64,000 nucleotides of DNA from Plasmopara viticola. Its lineage: Eukaryota > Oomycota > Peronosporomycetes > Peronosporales > Peronosporaceae. Position 1 is the stretch's first letter. Every line of letters starts with the position of its first letter. Below, piece by piece: positions 1-12,300 of the stretch. The notes beneath the pieces were generated by a model, which made no database searches, had not been told where the DNA came from, and worked only from the letters and a program-made list of their open reading frames with translations. A program made the position numbers and the translations under genes. The stretch lies in the NCBI GenBank assembly GCA_001695595.3, contig MBPM02000015.1, positions 620,001 to 684,000 on the forward strand, in the 5' to 3' direction.

Positions 1-1070
1 CTGATCAAACACGACATGACTTACATCGAGTTAAATAATAAACGACTTCAATAAAGAAGAAATAGAGGGAATGAAGTCATGAAGTCAAGAGAAAAAGTCA
101 CTGCTTGGACTTTTAAGGTTAAAAAATGGCTTATAAATTTGATGGGAGCAATCGCACGATTTCACCGTAGAAACAGACAAAATATCGTCTGTTTATTTAT
201 TTGCGGGCGGATTACAATCTTAAACCCGACACGCCTGCCCAAAAAGCGAGTCGCATACCTCGTGCTCCGCAAGTGTTCTGTGTATTCTTTTCGCACCCCA
301 CGCACTTCATTTTCGTTCTCCGGTCGAAGATTTGTGTTACGCAGGTACCGCATCGAGGCTCCAGCCTCTACAGATGAACAGTGTGAGACCCATGCAGATT
401 AACAATCCGATTTTTGAATTTAGCAGTATTTTCTTATGCAGACCCAACGAGACTGCAAATCGTATTCGTGCTAGTCTCATCTCATCAACGCCCCAGGACG
501 ATAGAACAAAAATACCATTGGGTACAAAGGTTTCAGCTTTAGCAAAGTCGATGTGCGAGTAAAGCGGTACCTTCGGTACAAAAGACTATTAGCGGACTAC
601 CGTTCTGCGATCTATGGTCCGCAGTATCAAGCTTCAGTGAAAAGGGCCTCTGCAGCAGTCACCAAACACCTTATGATGACCTCTTCCCATGACCCTCGCA
701 CTTAAAATTCGAGCGGCGGGGAGCGCGATCTTGCCAAAGAAGCTGATCATCATTATCAAAGCGTCTACAACGTCAGCGAAGTCTTGTCAAAGTGGAGCTC
801 CCACATTGTAGCACCTACAACTAAAATATGATCTAAGCAGCCACAAAGCTCATATAGTTTCATATACACACATTTTATGTATCGTTACAAAACGCCTCAT
901 GGCACCGAAAACCGGGCACATCGCACAAACGCATACAAACTACGAGTCTGGGGCAATCGTCCCAGCACTATCGCGTTCAAAAGTCCCATTTCCAACCGCG
1001 ATCGCTTGTCATTCCCAACTTTACACCCTCCTGGCCACGTCGACCCGTCGTGTCAAGGGCTTCCGGTGCA
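1..1070. other. Upstream non-coding stretch
   Basis: No gene is recognised here. Open frames of up to 130 codons lack family signatures and overlap each other on both strands. The stretch includes the probable promoter and 5' leader of the CEP95-like gene. Confidence 0.6.
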
Positions 1071-3050
1071 ATGCCAGTCGCTTCAGTACGTGCAGACGCG
1101 TCTCTTTCCCATCACCAGCGTTCTTTGGCGCCGATTGACCCCGTCCACGCTGATCAAAGCGTTGCGGACGAGCTCCTGCGCGACACTAATGCCTTGCTCG
1201 CAAAATTGGGGTTTGAAGACCGTGCGTTTGCCCACACGGCCGACCTCGTTGCCAGCGTCTCGTCTATGAGTGTGGCACTGTATGAAAAGCTCTTTCAGTT
1301 CCGACTGCGCGACGTCGAGCGCTTGCCACGCACGCGCCAGGACTACGAGCACAATGCCCAGTTGGTGGCGAATGCGTTGCGGACCGCTCTCTTGGAGCAA
1401 GGAAACACGGGCGATAGAATCGAGGCATTGACAGGCGAGCGACTGTGTGCGGGAGACGTGGGCAGCATCCGCCGGCTGCTGACGATGCTGGACCGAGTAT
1501 ACGCGTTCTTGATCGAGGCGAGTGGAGAGATGGCGGAGACGCTGCGAGATGAGCGTCTCGCGAGTCTTGGGACGGCAACTACGACGCATGTGCCAGCACT
1601 TTTGCACCAACGAGTTGCATCAAAGCTGGTCAGCAAGGGAAGAAATGAAAGTGTGGTGAAGAGTGACGACTGGAACAGGACGCAGGCGAGAGATTTACGA
1701 CGGAATAAAACCATGAAAGGGAGAAAGAAAAGGTGCCAGATCGCAGCAAGTCGGAAGCAGGAGGAAGTTCGTCCTGGATGTGCAGTAAATGGGCGACAGG
1801 GAAAGAGTAGCAGGTCGCAGAGAGCGGCGGCTATCGCTGAGAACACTAAGAAGCGATCACGCCTGCTGGAGCAGTCAGTCAAGGCGATTGGCACGCCGAG
1901 TCCGAAACCCAGGCGTCTTGGAGGTTTGAACGGGGCAAGTAGAAGCGGACGGGAGCAGCGGGAGATGGACAAGGAGCTTCTGGCGACTCAAAAGTATGGA
2001 CGCTTTGTTTCAGCAGCACGCAGTCCGAGCTCGAACGATGGAGAGCCTCATGTCACGAAAGCATCGGATGAGTCGAAACGGGCGTTTTTTGACGGCGTGT
2101 CTTCCGTGCAACACAATAGCGACGAGAGTATGCATTTCATCGAGGACGACGGGGCTCTTGCGCACGACTTTTCATCGATTTGTATCGAAGACGCTGAGCG
2201 TGAAGAGGAAGACGACGAGGATCTTGCTGCATCGAGTCGCGACTGTGAAGAGAAGACTTTGGATGAAGTATCAACGACCGCGACGCAGCACAAAATGGTC
2301 AAGCAGCAGCAAGATCAAGTAGACGATCCTTTGGCAGTCAGTCCTGTCAAGAAAAAAGTTGCACGGGGTGAGCCTCACGCTCCAGAGCGGCCGCGCAAGG
2401 CTTTGGCCCCACGTCACGATAAACGCAAGTCTCTCTACCCACTGCTTTCGAAAACAAACCAATACGCGGCCAAGTCCAAGGCACACGTGCAGTACTTGCG
2501 CTATAAACTCACCCTGAAGAATCACTTGCAGGAGTTGCGGCAGCGAGAAACGTGCCAGCGCCAGCATTTGGAGCGTGCGTTCAAGTCGGGGGAGCACTTG
2601 GCAACCGTGGACAAGATTCGATCTCGCCGGTTCGAACAAGACGTGCGGTTGCACCGCCTTGCCATTGGATTAAAGGCCAAGAACGAAGAGGAGACGCACT
2701 TACGTCAGACGTTGCATCACTTGCTCGGGTTGGAGAAAGCAAAGCTGCGGGAAGAACATCGGTTGACGACGTCGGTACTCAAGCAGATTAAACAGGAACA
2801 CACGGAGCGCGAGGAGGCCATGGAGACCTTTTACGCCACCCAGATTCAGCTTGTCAAGGAGCGAACGCGTCGCGAAGTCAAGGAACGAGAACTTGTTGAA
2901 AAGGCCCAACGCGCCGCGTCGGACAAGATGATGCGCGAGCTGCGACATGAGAAAGAACACCAGCTGGCTGCTTTGCTGCAAGCAAAAGCGCATCTGGAAG
3001 AGACGCGTCGATTCCGTCACGCTTCTCAGATGGCGGCTCAATTGTCATGA
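1071..3050 (+). CDS. CEP95: CEP95-like centrosomal coiled-coil protein
   Basis: Single-exon gene, 659 aa from the first ATG in the open frame; the frame continues upstream only from a GTG at 1050. Residues about 30-155 resemble the N-terminal calponin-homology-like domain of CEP95 (CCDC45), with a run such as LTGERLCAGD followed by GSIRRLLTMLD. The middle is basic and low-complexity, with an acidic Glu/Asp stretch near residue 375. Residues about 480-655 form a long, highly charged helix expected to be a coiled coil, ending just before the stop. In animals CEP95 is found at centrosomes and basal bodies, which fits an organism with flagellated zoospores. The protein is shorter than the human one (about 820 aa). 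The family assignment rests on the N-terminal domain and overall architecture; the localisation is inference. Confidence 0.7.
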   Translation: MPVASVRADASLSHHQRSLAPIDPVHADQSVADELLRDTNALLAKLGFEDRAFAHTADLVASVSSMSVALYEKLFQFRLRDVERLPRTRQDYEHNAQLVANALRTALLEQGNTGDRIEALTGERLCAGDVGSIRRLLTMLDRVYAFLIEASGEMAETLRDERLASLGTATTTHVPALLHQRVASKLVSKGRNESVVKSDDWNRTQARDLRRNKTMKGRKKRCQIAASRKQEEVRPGCAVNGRQGKSSRSQRAAAIAENTKKRSRLLEQSVKAIGTPSPKPRRLGGLNGASRSGREQREMDKELLATQKYGRFVSAARSPSSNDGEPHVTKASDESKRAFFDGVSSVQHNSDESMHFIEDDGALAHDFSSICIEDAEREEEDDEDLAASSRDCEEKTLDEVSTTATQHKMVKQQQDQVDDPLAVSPVKKKVARGEPHAPERPRKALAPRHDKRKSLYPLLSKTNQYAAKSKAHVQYLRYKLTLKNHLQELRQRETCQRQHLERAFKSGEHLATVDKIRSRRFEQDVRLHRLAIGLKAKNEEETHLRQTLHHLLGLEKAKLREEHRLTTSVLKQIKQEHTEREEAMETFYATQIQLVKERTRREVKERELVEKAQRAASDKMMRELRHEKEHQLAALLQAKAHLEETRRFRHASQMAAQLS

Positions 3051-3977
3051 AGACGGAACGAACGGCATTGATGGCGTTTGCAGTGCTGCAATGAAAGCGC
3101 GTGAACGTCAGACACGGACGCAAGAGCCGCACGGTTGACAACAAGCAAGTCTTGACTGTCCCGAAACGACCAACTACAAGATTTTGGCCACGCTTTCGAG
3201 TCGTGAAATGTGCCTCGACCCGAGTCGCACTTTATTCAACGATGTGCATTGCCTCGGGGTCATTGCTGACTGGAAGTGACGGCTTTCCGAGCACATTATG
3301 TGTCAATTTCGGTTAGCAGTTGGGGTATCGACAATGTCCTGGCATTTTGCTCAGATGATGAGCTGGCTAGCATCGAGTTCGTTTCTGCTACGTCGTGCAG
3401 GGTGTGAAAAGAGTTGAAAGTCTTTTGCGTTGCTACTGAGTGAGACTTTTTCGATACGAGAACTACTCGATCGAGCTTTGAAAAATAATAAGTCTGCCGA
3501 CCGAATGAAAATTGACCAAACCTTTGACTTGTCGTACGAGTCATGGGGCTTGCTCTATTCACTGACTTATTGAATGTCAAAGGTGGAGCGTGTCGACTGC
3601 ACAGCGTAGCATACTAAATCTCAATACCGACGTATCATATCTTTTTTAATTGTATCACTTTTTCCATCAAACTATGAAATAGTAAATGTACTGGTTGATA
3701 TTTACAAGATCCTGAGAGAAAATTGCAGGGCTAGGGCTAGTACTTTTTGGAGCCTAGTAGTAGGGACCTACCCTTGCTTATCCTTTTCTTTTATATATCT
3801 CAAAGATACATTCTCAAGATTCTCCACAATTCGAGGTCGCCGTGAACGGGGAAATCAACAATAATCATCAATTATGTCTCCTCGCCATTGAACTTTAAAG
3901 CTATGTTTTAGTTTTTTTATGTCGAGTGTAACCGTTGCAACGCGAAGCATTTAGCTGATTTGCGTTGCCGTCGGTTT

Positions 3978-4222
3978 GCCGGTAACGGCTATCGCGCCAT
4001 ACATATGCATCGGTACTATTCATAGGAATAGGCGACTACATAGTTTCGGATCAGAAGATGCCCCATAATTATTGGGAGTCAGGAGACTTTATTGGCCGAA
4101 AATGATCTAGGATGTAAAAGATGGAGTCGAGACGAATGAAACTCTTCAGTAGATGACTGAGAGCCACCATTTAGGCTGTAGCAAGACAAGGACTCGTAAG
4201 AGCTCTCCATTTCATATCACTT
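3978..4222 (+). repeat. Diverged dispersed repeat, copy 1
   Basis: Matches 10745-10944 in the same orientation in ordered blocks: GCCGGTAACGGC at the left end, ACTACATAG/GATTACATAG in the middle, then GACTGAGAG/GGCTGAGAG and CCATTTCATATCACTT/CCATTCATCATCACTT at the right. The copies are far diverged with indels. They may be old LTR or other transposon fragments; no termini or target-site duplications are visible. Confidence 0.55.
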
Positions 4223-4424
4223 TGAGAAGCTTCCTCTTCGATTGTGATACAATTAGCATTTCCACTCAACAACGCATTGGATTAAGCTTTGGGAAGCTTA
4301 AGCTTTCGTCGGGATGGTGGCTATTATAAGCGTGTACAATGCGCCATTTGATATTGAACTTTCTGATACCGAATATCGGCGCTAAAAAATTCTTTTTGGG
4401 GCTATTTTCGACGTTGTGCTTTAC

Positions 4425-4444
4425 ATATATATATATATATATAT
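4425..4444. repeat. AT dinucleotide microsatellite
   Basis: Ten uninterrupted AT units. Confidence 0.9.
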
Positions 4445-7400
4445 GCGTCAGTGACGTCACAGTATTCCTTTGCTAAAGGCCACCGCCGTACAACGCGGCT
4501 CTAGAGCCAAGCTAACCACTTTTTACATTTACTCAACTTTTTTAATCCGATTGATCCTTCAATTCAAATGTTCCGCTCCTTGCTCAGTTCTTTCCTTTGT
4601 CCTCAGACAGCGTAAACTCACGGATCAAGTAGCCTAACAAAATTTCTCTAGTTGTGGACTCTTTTCTATAAACGTATATGGTTGGCTGGACATGTCCATT
4701 GCGGACCAACAATAAGTCGATGATTAAATAAAACACATTGAACCTGTAGTCGGCTTCGTGTTTAGCTGCACTTACGTAGATAACTCACAGCGCTAATGCA
4801 CTAAGCTCTCTTTCGGTGAGTGTGCATAGCAATGCCATTCACACTTCGTCAGGCTGCAAATCAACAGGAAAATAGGAGGCATTCGATTGTAGAGCTCCAT
4901 TAACACTATCGTATTCTGACTCTTTCTTGATAAGGAATGCTAAGAAAGTATTCTTGATGTCGGCTCTCCCACGAGCGCGTGAAGAAATCGAAGACTGTGT
5001 CAAATAAACTTTGCCTCACAAAGATGCGCCAGAAATTTTAAGCCACAAAAGTACTAAATTTTGATTTCGAAAATTGAATATTTAGTGTTATTAAAAGCTA
5101 TACCTATACCTACGATTGCAGTTACCACTGTTCAAAAAGTACACAGTATTCTCGCTATATTAGATCGTAGCCAAAAGAGGATATCACCAAGATAAGCCTA
5201 GACAAACAAGCCTAAACGTGGGCCTTACTGAGCCATGCTACGGCCCAGATTAGGTGTACGTAAGGGGTTAGCGCTGGGTCATATACAGGCGAGTTTGTAA
5301 CGGCCCGACGACATATGCATCTTTGGTATCTTTTGTGCATCCACAGTCGACTCATCAAACATGGACTTGTGTTTCATTCGAAAGCTGATAACAAGACAGC
5401 TCGATCCCTACATGCTTTCAACTTCAGCGGCATAAAGCATGATTTTGAGGGCTATCAAATGCATCTACAAGAGTCAAGCCATAAAGTCTCAATATTCTCC
5501 GAATTGAAAAACAACCTTTCGCTTCACAATATGCTGGGTTTAGCCCTGGTGATGGAGTCGTTCGAGAATATGTTTCACGCGAAGCGGCGCTTGACCCCTT
5601 TATTAAAACAAAAGGGACGAGGATTATATCCCCGCGTCATGCGGCGAACTGAGTGTTATTACTATTGGTTTTGCTCGCGACTGGCGTTTGCAAAATCGAC
5701 CCATGAGCTGGCAAATAATGAGGCTTCAGCCTCAGCCGTCTCCTCTCAGCCTCCATAGCAAAAATATTTTGGTTTTGTTGAGCCGGTACTTGGTCTTTAG
5801 AAAAGATAACTGCATGCGAGCGAGTCGCTTGACTCGCGCCCATTGTGCTAGTACTTCGTGCTAAAAAAATGATTTCGGCTTATTTGATTGACTGTCGTCC
5901 TTCTGTCAACTCCAAACAGAACTCATCTCAAAATTTTTGGTGGCCACTGCCAAAAGAAGCGCTAATGGAAGCATGGCGCCGCGGTCCTTAGGTTGAGGAC
6001 AGCAGTCTGCTGGCTGTCGACGTTGACTCTTCACCCAAAGAGCTCATACCGAATGCACCACTCTGCATACACATCATCGAATACGAAAATGTCAAAAAGT
6101 ACGAGCAGACAAGGTCGGTCCTTGTAGCGCAGAACTAAATGTATTCACGGCTTTCTCGAATATTAAAGGCGTTCGTGTCACCGATAAAGTTATCAAATCT
6201 TCGCTCATTCAAGCCGCCATACAGACTCAAAAGTCCGCATTGACGAATTTTTGCCTAGTATGATTCTGCTTTTATAAGCTGAGCAAGATCTGTTTGTTAC
6301 CTGAACGACTTAGCTTGATGTTACAAGTCACGAACTTACGAGTAGAGCTCAAACTTTGATGAGGAAAGCACCTATTATTCGCCCTTTAACGTTGATGCTG
6401 GCGGGTTGCAATCGAACAGAAGGCTAAACTTGATTACTTCGATCAGAAAACTATCGACTTGAACGGCGCGAGTGTGCATTAGGTCGTCATCAGACGGTAT
6501 AGCACACCTACGCTGATGTATCGCATGGCGGTTCGATGTTCGATTTATCCAATCTAAACTTTGCTAACTTCGACATTCGAAGGCCTCGATGGGCTCGATT
6601 AGCGATGACGCAGGTATATCAACAACCATAGTGATGATCGAGGTGGTGACATTTGAAAAGGAACTCTATCATTCCCACGACAATAATTGTGTCATTGATA
6701 ATATTCCGATTTCATGATGCTAACTGCCCCCCCTTTTTATTGACAAATTATACATTGCATGAATTACGATTATGTTTTTACACTATAAACATATTTGCTT
6801 ATATTAATAACTCTGTGATTTCCTACTCAAGCTTTTGCACGTTAGCAAACCGTCATTCGAGTGTTGCTCTGGTGACTCTTACATCAAGGCGACTCATCCA
6901 TTAACGATAATTTCTTGTCGTATATTGGTGTTGTGGCTAATTCGCATCTGTAATGCATAAAGTCTATCGATAAGGTGTTATAATGTTTAATACAATCTAC
7001 CCGTATGCGTCGGTGGAGACAAGAATGACGGTAATAGTGTCACCGCCTTGCGAAGGAGATTGCATTTGCTGCTTATCCTCGCTTTTAGAAAAAACATGAC
7101 CGAGGTGGAGCTAGAGTGCGCAGAAAGTACAAAGAAGTGCCTTTTTGGTGAAGGTCGCACGTAGTACAAGAAGCTACAGCGTCTGTGCGCGGAGACCCAG
7201 CTACGTTGATCCTACATGCCTCGGCAAACCGACAAATTTAACTTATACTTTGTGCTGTGATCCACATATATGTATGTGTCACGACATAAATTTAATTAAC
7301 CGCATTTGTCGACTGCATTACTTGCAAGAGTCGATCAAGTGCTCTCTTGTTCGCAATCTATAGCGTCTTCTTGTCGCGGTGTTTACGCCAGTCTACGTGC

Positions 7401-7463
7401 CGTCACTCCATCCCGACTTATTGTTGTAAAAAAGACCGGCTTGAAAGCTTACAGACTTGAATA

Positions 7464-7915
7464 ATGGAGGGCCAAGTTGTGGAGCTCACGGAGGCCGAGC
7501 AGGCCCAGCATCAGTTGCAGGTGGAGCAGCAGCTAAAGGCATTTTGGGCCAAGCAATTGCTAGAAATGGAGCAACTAGAAGTTGGTAGTGAGCAAGGTAC
7601 GACTTTAAATGCAAATTGATATGAGAGTGCAGCTGTAACCATTTAATGCATTTTGGTGCAGATTTTAAAAACCACAATGACCTGCCGCTCGCGCGCATCA
7701 AGCGCATCATGAAGTCGGACGAGGATGTCCGCATGATCAGTGCTGAAGCACCCGTGCTGTTCGCTAAGGCCTGCGAAATGTTTATTCTCGAGCTGACGCT
7801 GCGCTCGTGGGGCTACTCGGAAAAGAACAAGCGGCGAACGTTACAAAAGGAAGACATTCAGACAGCTATTAGAAACACGGATATCTTTGACTTCCTCGTA
7901 GACGTCATTAATTAA
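7464..7915 (+). CDS. NFYC: NF-YC (HAP5) histone-fold transcription factor subunit
   Basis: Two exons, 7464-7596 and 7662-7915, split by a 65-nt intron with GTACGA donor and TGCAG acceptor; the spliced product is 128 aa. Exon 1 encodes a Gln/Glu-rich lead with [10 protein letters not shown], the short conserved stretch just before the histone fold in NF-YC. Exon 2 carries [11 protein letters not shown], then [10 protein letters not shown], then [13 protein letters not shown], all hallmarks of the H2A-like NF-YC fold. NF-YC pairs with NF-YB and then binds NF-YA to recognise CCAAT boxes in the nucleus. The protein is little more than the core fold, without the long Gln-rich C-terminus of animal NF-YC. 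The gene lies alone between decayed stretches; a possible decayed relative lies at 15.4 kb. Confidence 0.93.
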
Positions 7916-9065
7916 GAGGAATTAGTTGCTGGTCGTAAGAAGGCGACTGATGTTCATCAAGATGCAGAGGACAATTTTTGCTATTACCGTTGTGCCGTAC
8001 TAGTCCGATTTCATACGACTTGCGCTAAGATTCAAACTGTTGAGAAGAAAGAAATGTGTTGTTTCCTAGTGGGAATTATTGACTAAATAGTATCGAAAAT
8101 CAACACTTTTTGCTGTCGGTCTCGATATGCAACAAGTAAGATTAAAAAAAGATATCATGATGTAAGCGTCTGACACCTGGAAGATTAAAAGGAAATGTTC
8201 ACGCATTAAATTGAAGTCCCAGACCATTTCTAACAAAACTAGAGAAGCTTATCGTGAAATAGTCAGTCTTGCGGTTTCACCAACGCTTCGGTAAAATGAG
8301 CTTGAAAAAACCGCCAATTGGCTAAGAATTAAGGACATTTTTAGCATGTAAAACCATGAATCTCCATTTCTTTACGGATAAATAGAAAAGCTAATCGGCC
8401 GGTGTTTTACCATGAGACTTTCTAAATTACTCGCTGATTTGACATCCTGTTCTCTAGATTTGTCCTGCATCAGCTCTTTAGTATCTCTTTGCTTCGCATC
8501 AATACTAAAACCTTTCTGTGGGGGCTTTGGTGTAAACTCTCCTTGCTATACTTGGCGCTGAGTTTTATTTACTCCCTTTCCAATTGTTCTTGTGTTCTTG
8601 ATGCTAGATTATGATTGGATAGATTTTACTACTGCGGTAATAATTATGATCGACTACGTGAATACGCAGGTGTTTGGACGAGGATAAAGTATATTCTGTA
8701 ACAGGTAACATCACTATGCAATGTAGTATTTTCATACATATGGAATACAAGCTGACTCCGTCATGCGCCTAAATCCGCGTTGTGCTTGTACTTGAATAGC
8801 GAATAAGGCATGAAAAATTGTTTCGCGTTGGGGAGCAATACGACTGGCATGACAAAGTCGTCATAACTCATGAATGTGCTTGCGTAAAAAGATTTGCTCA
8901 TATTTTCCAGCTAGATAATGGAAGTCAGAGCTTCACGCGATAGCAAAACTAGTTGTAGATCTAACTTTCAATGTGGCATTTAAGTGCAAACTCGAGAAAA
9001 AAATACTTTGCAATCTTTAGACGACTAAAGCGACGCTTTAATCTGTCTCAACGAAATTGATCGCC
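7916..9065. other. Intergenic, nothing recognised
   Basis: About 1.15 kb of AT-rich sequence between NF-YC and the ankyrin gene. No open frame of note and no clear repeat. Confidence 0.6.
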
Positions 9066-10003
9066 ATGGCGCTCCGCTACCAAGGGAGTTTGTTCGATGA
9101 AATGGAGCGTCTGCAGAAGTTGTGTGAACGAGACCAGAATCGGCAGCTACTTTAGTAGCCAACGGAAAGTTGCTAGTCAACGTTGTGCGCGATGGAGATC
9201 TACTTGCCTTTCAAGGTGCATTTGAGCAGCTCGAGGAGGTAAAGCCATTACTCATATATGTTGACAATCTAATCGCTTTGTGCTACGAGCTAATTAGGGT
9301 CAAGTGCTGATAATCTATGCCGTGCGAATGTTTCAAGAGGCTTGTGCAACAAATAGATTGGATATCCTGCGTTTCATGCTACAGAACGGCTTTGACCTTC
9401 AGCAGAGCTATCTAAGAGATACCCTCCATCGCATCATTGAGAGTGTAAATAGTATCCAAGGTGCCGACGCTGTGCAACCACTTATTCGGTTCCTTCTCGA
9501 TGCTGGTGTCGGTGTCATTTGGCAAAGGAAGTCGGATCTGTTTACAGCTTTACACGTTGCATGCTGCAAGACCTTCATTGCGTATCTGCTTGTCATTTAT
9601 GGCGCTGACGTGAATGCAATCGCCGCAGTAAGTGGTTCTTTTCATGAGCATTCCTTCTACATACTTTTTAACGTTTCAACCTGCACAGGACGACGTCATG
9701 CCACTATCCTGCATTGGTACCCATGGGCAAGTGGCCGAAGATGAGTATACGCATAAGGGATTGCTTGAGCAATTTCTCTTGGAGCATCGAGCACGTGCCT
9801 CCTGGAGAAAGCAGGTACGCCAAGAACCACCAGCTAATGCCGGTGCCTCAGACGAGATTGCAAGCCCTTCCAACTCCTACAATCAAAATTTGAACGACCA
9901 ATTAAAAGCTTCTCGAATAGCTTTGGCATCCAGTGCAGCGTTCATGAATCAATCGATGATCGAAATCGAGCTAATATCACGTTCGACGCGTCAGCTGTTG
10001 TAG
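9066..10003 (+). pseudogene. Ankyrin-repeat gene with a probable frameshift in exon 1
   Basis: Three exons can be read: 9066-9238, 9298-9627 and 9689-10003, with introns of 59 nt (GTAAAG to TTAG) and 61 nt (GTAAGT to GCACAG). Exons 2 and 3 join in phase. They encode ankyrin-like helices: DILRFMLQNGFDL, then TALHVACCKTFIAYLLVIYGADVN, then a repeat end across the second junction. Exon 1 starts at a good ATG but runs into TAG near 9152; the homologous-looking frame continues one base out of register to the donor. Exon 1 is 173 nt, one base short of the length the splice phase needs, so a single-base indel around 9140-9155 explains it. The C-terminal 100 residues have no known domain. It may be a recent pseudogene, an allele, or a sequencing error in a live gene. 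Confidence 0.6.
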
Positions 10004-12037
10004 AGTAGCTCAAACATCGAACCTCTTGCGAGTTAGTTGAGATATTGAGGAGCATGAATGACAAATAATTTTAAATGGTTAAAATGTATACCATGTGCAC
10101 CGGCGAGGTTTTTTATAAGTGACGTTGAATGTGTCGTTGAGGCCAAGTATTTAGTACTGGACTGCACCAATGAAAAGTTCCAAATTCGACGTAGCTCAAG
10201 TAGTCGAGACACTTGAAGGGTCCATTGAGAATACTCTCAATGGCAATTTATGCACAAAATGAACCCGCCAGCGTAATACTGCGCGCGCGACTATCTCATT
10301 TTAAGGCTTACATCTCCGCAACACTTATGCGCGTTCAAATTTACAAGTGATTAAATTAGCTTGCCAATACTGACCGCACGCATTGATTGACAAATGACAA
10401 GTTAAGCGGCATCATGCAGAACTAATTCGACAACGCACTTGTTTTAACATATACCGCCTCGGTGAGGTCGTACTTGCAAAAAGAGTCAGCCCGGTGGCTT
10501 TAAGCGACGATAGCTTCATCGTCACGCGGCGAGCAACTTTGCCCAAGTAGGCAGTGCAGTACTCCTTATTGGGTAGATTAATTTTATTTGGCGGCATCTA
10601 TTATCGCCGCAAATATGATGAATGCATTTTTCCGCTTGTGTCTTTGCCCGTGGCTATCGCGCGTTGTTCTAGTATGTGCCTCTCTTTTCTGCTGTTTCTT
10701 GGGACAAGGAGTTTTGTGACGAAGCCGTTATGATTAGCAGATTCGCCGGTAACGGCCATTACACCAAAAAATTAACAATTATTCATACTTTAGGCATTGG
10801 TACGATTACATAGCTTCATGCAAAAAGCGAGATGAAGTTAAGAAGAATGACAGCCTTTACTATGGAAGCAGTTGATGGCTGAGAGCGACCAGCTGGGCTG
10901 TCGACAGACAAGCATCAGTAACGGCTTACCATTCATCATCACTTCTCAATTTGGTTCAAGCAACTAACACTCTTTCTTCTTCTCCTTCACCGCCTTTGCC
11001 CGCTCGCCGCCCAAGCCTCGGCCGAAATCGGCCTTTAGAAAAGCATTCTTCGCGACTGTGTTACATGGTAGCTCGTATTGGACACTTTCAAGAGTTCAAG
11101 ACGAGGGTGCTCGTGGTCACTTAGTGAGAAGCGAGTCGTTCTATGCTTGTTAATATGAGCCACGTTGTAGGAAGTATCAAACTACGAAAAGTAGTCTTTT
11201 CAGCACGACGTTGACGTTCAGTTCTTGGTGAATGTGGCTGCACGCTAGTGAGGTACAAAAATTTGAAACTCCTTCAGTTGGGGGTGTGTTAAGTGGTTTT
11301 GGCTTTGGTGAATTCGTAACTCAATGCTGAAAACACGGATGATGATTTATAGATAATTTTTCCACTTGGCTTTGCTTGATGTGCAATCATTACTACTGAG
11401 CTGATCTTGTTCGGCTTCGTTGTATGGGAACAAGGACTCGCGAACGCATAAACCTGTTTATAAAGTATACTCAGTTTCTCAAGAGCCGTGACAAGGAGCT
11501 CGACGAGCCGCGTTAGGACTTGCGATTAGTAACGGTGACACAGCTGTATTTTATCCGACTCATTCGCAACGAAATCTCGGGCTGTAGTGACTTGTCGCAT
11601 CATCAAGGAGCACCACGCCGCAAATCAAGTAAAGCCGCATAATCAATGCACGGCCAGATGGACTGCTGGACGACACAAAACTCGCATATCGCAAAGTCTT
11701 CAGCTACTTTCGGCTACAAGGCCACCATGGATAACGCAGCTAAGTCTTCTCGCCATTTACGAGAATGTTACGACATGGACATTAAAGCTGTCTTGATCGT
11801 CAGCCCGCATAATCTCGAGGAGGCTAAGCGCTTCGAGAATCAAGGTAAATCGCTTACGATGACTCCGCCGTGTTCAACGCTAAGCAAGCATGCGGATACT
11901 CTTTTTTGCCCAGAGATCTCTAGCGAGAAACCACTAGTACGGAAAAAATTGAGCACAAAAATTTGCTCAAGCCTGGTACCAAGCCAATATCCGTCAAACA
12001 ATAGTGTCAGAGTCGTGAAAAGCCGAGAGCAATCGAG
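10004..12037. other. Decayed intergenic region
   Basis: No gene supported. It holds the second copy of the dispersed repeat (10745-10944). From about 11580 it leads into retroelement-like sequence preceding the reverse-transcriptase relic. Confidence 0.55.
10745..10944 (+). repeat. Diverged dispersed repeat, copy 2
   Basis: Partner of 3978-4222, same orientation, matching in several ordered blocks. The two copies flank NF-YC and the ankyrin gene. That spacing, and their divergence, argue against them being the two LTRs of one recent element. Confidence 0.55.
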
Positions 12038-12300
12038 GAATGGACCAAAGAGATGGTTCAAGCAGGCATTATATGACCAAGTGCGTCTGCCTTTCCGGCA
12101 CAAACGCTTTGTGTCAGGAAGCCTGTTGATTGGTGTATTGTGCAGAACTATTGCCAGAAAAATTTAGCGACAATCTTGCCGGACATACCGATGCCGCGTA
12201 GAAAGATACCGTTGGTGCCAAGTCTGAAAGTCATTGTTTTTGGTGCATGGACCTGCTACAAAGTTACAATTTGTCCTAGATTCTTATAGCATTGACCGGC
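12038..12300 (+). mobile_element. Ty3/Gypsy-type reverse transcriptase relic
   Basis: Translation across two frames gives the ordered signatures of a Gypsy RT N-terminal half: EWTKEMVQAGII, a stop, then CVRKPVDWCIV (matching the RKP-GWRIVHDYR block), LPDIPMPR, and after a frame change FWCMDLLQSYN (matching the YWFSCMDLLSGYYQ block). Stops and frame changes show it is dead. Matching gag, protease or LTR boundaries could not be placed, although the open frame at 11646-12167 may be upstream element sequence. Confidence 0.7.

Larger units (their letters stand above)
3051..7463. other. Long decayed intergenic region
   Basis: About 4.4 kb without a supportable gene. It is AT-rich, with stop codons scattered in all frames. 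The longest open frame (147 codons, 5315-5758 +) has no recognisable domain. It holds one copy of a dispersed repeat and an AT microsatellite, listed separately. Confidence 0.6.

Noticed and set aside
5315..5758. 147-codon plus-strand frame
   Set aside because: No recognisable family, no codon pattern different from surrounding decayed DNA.
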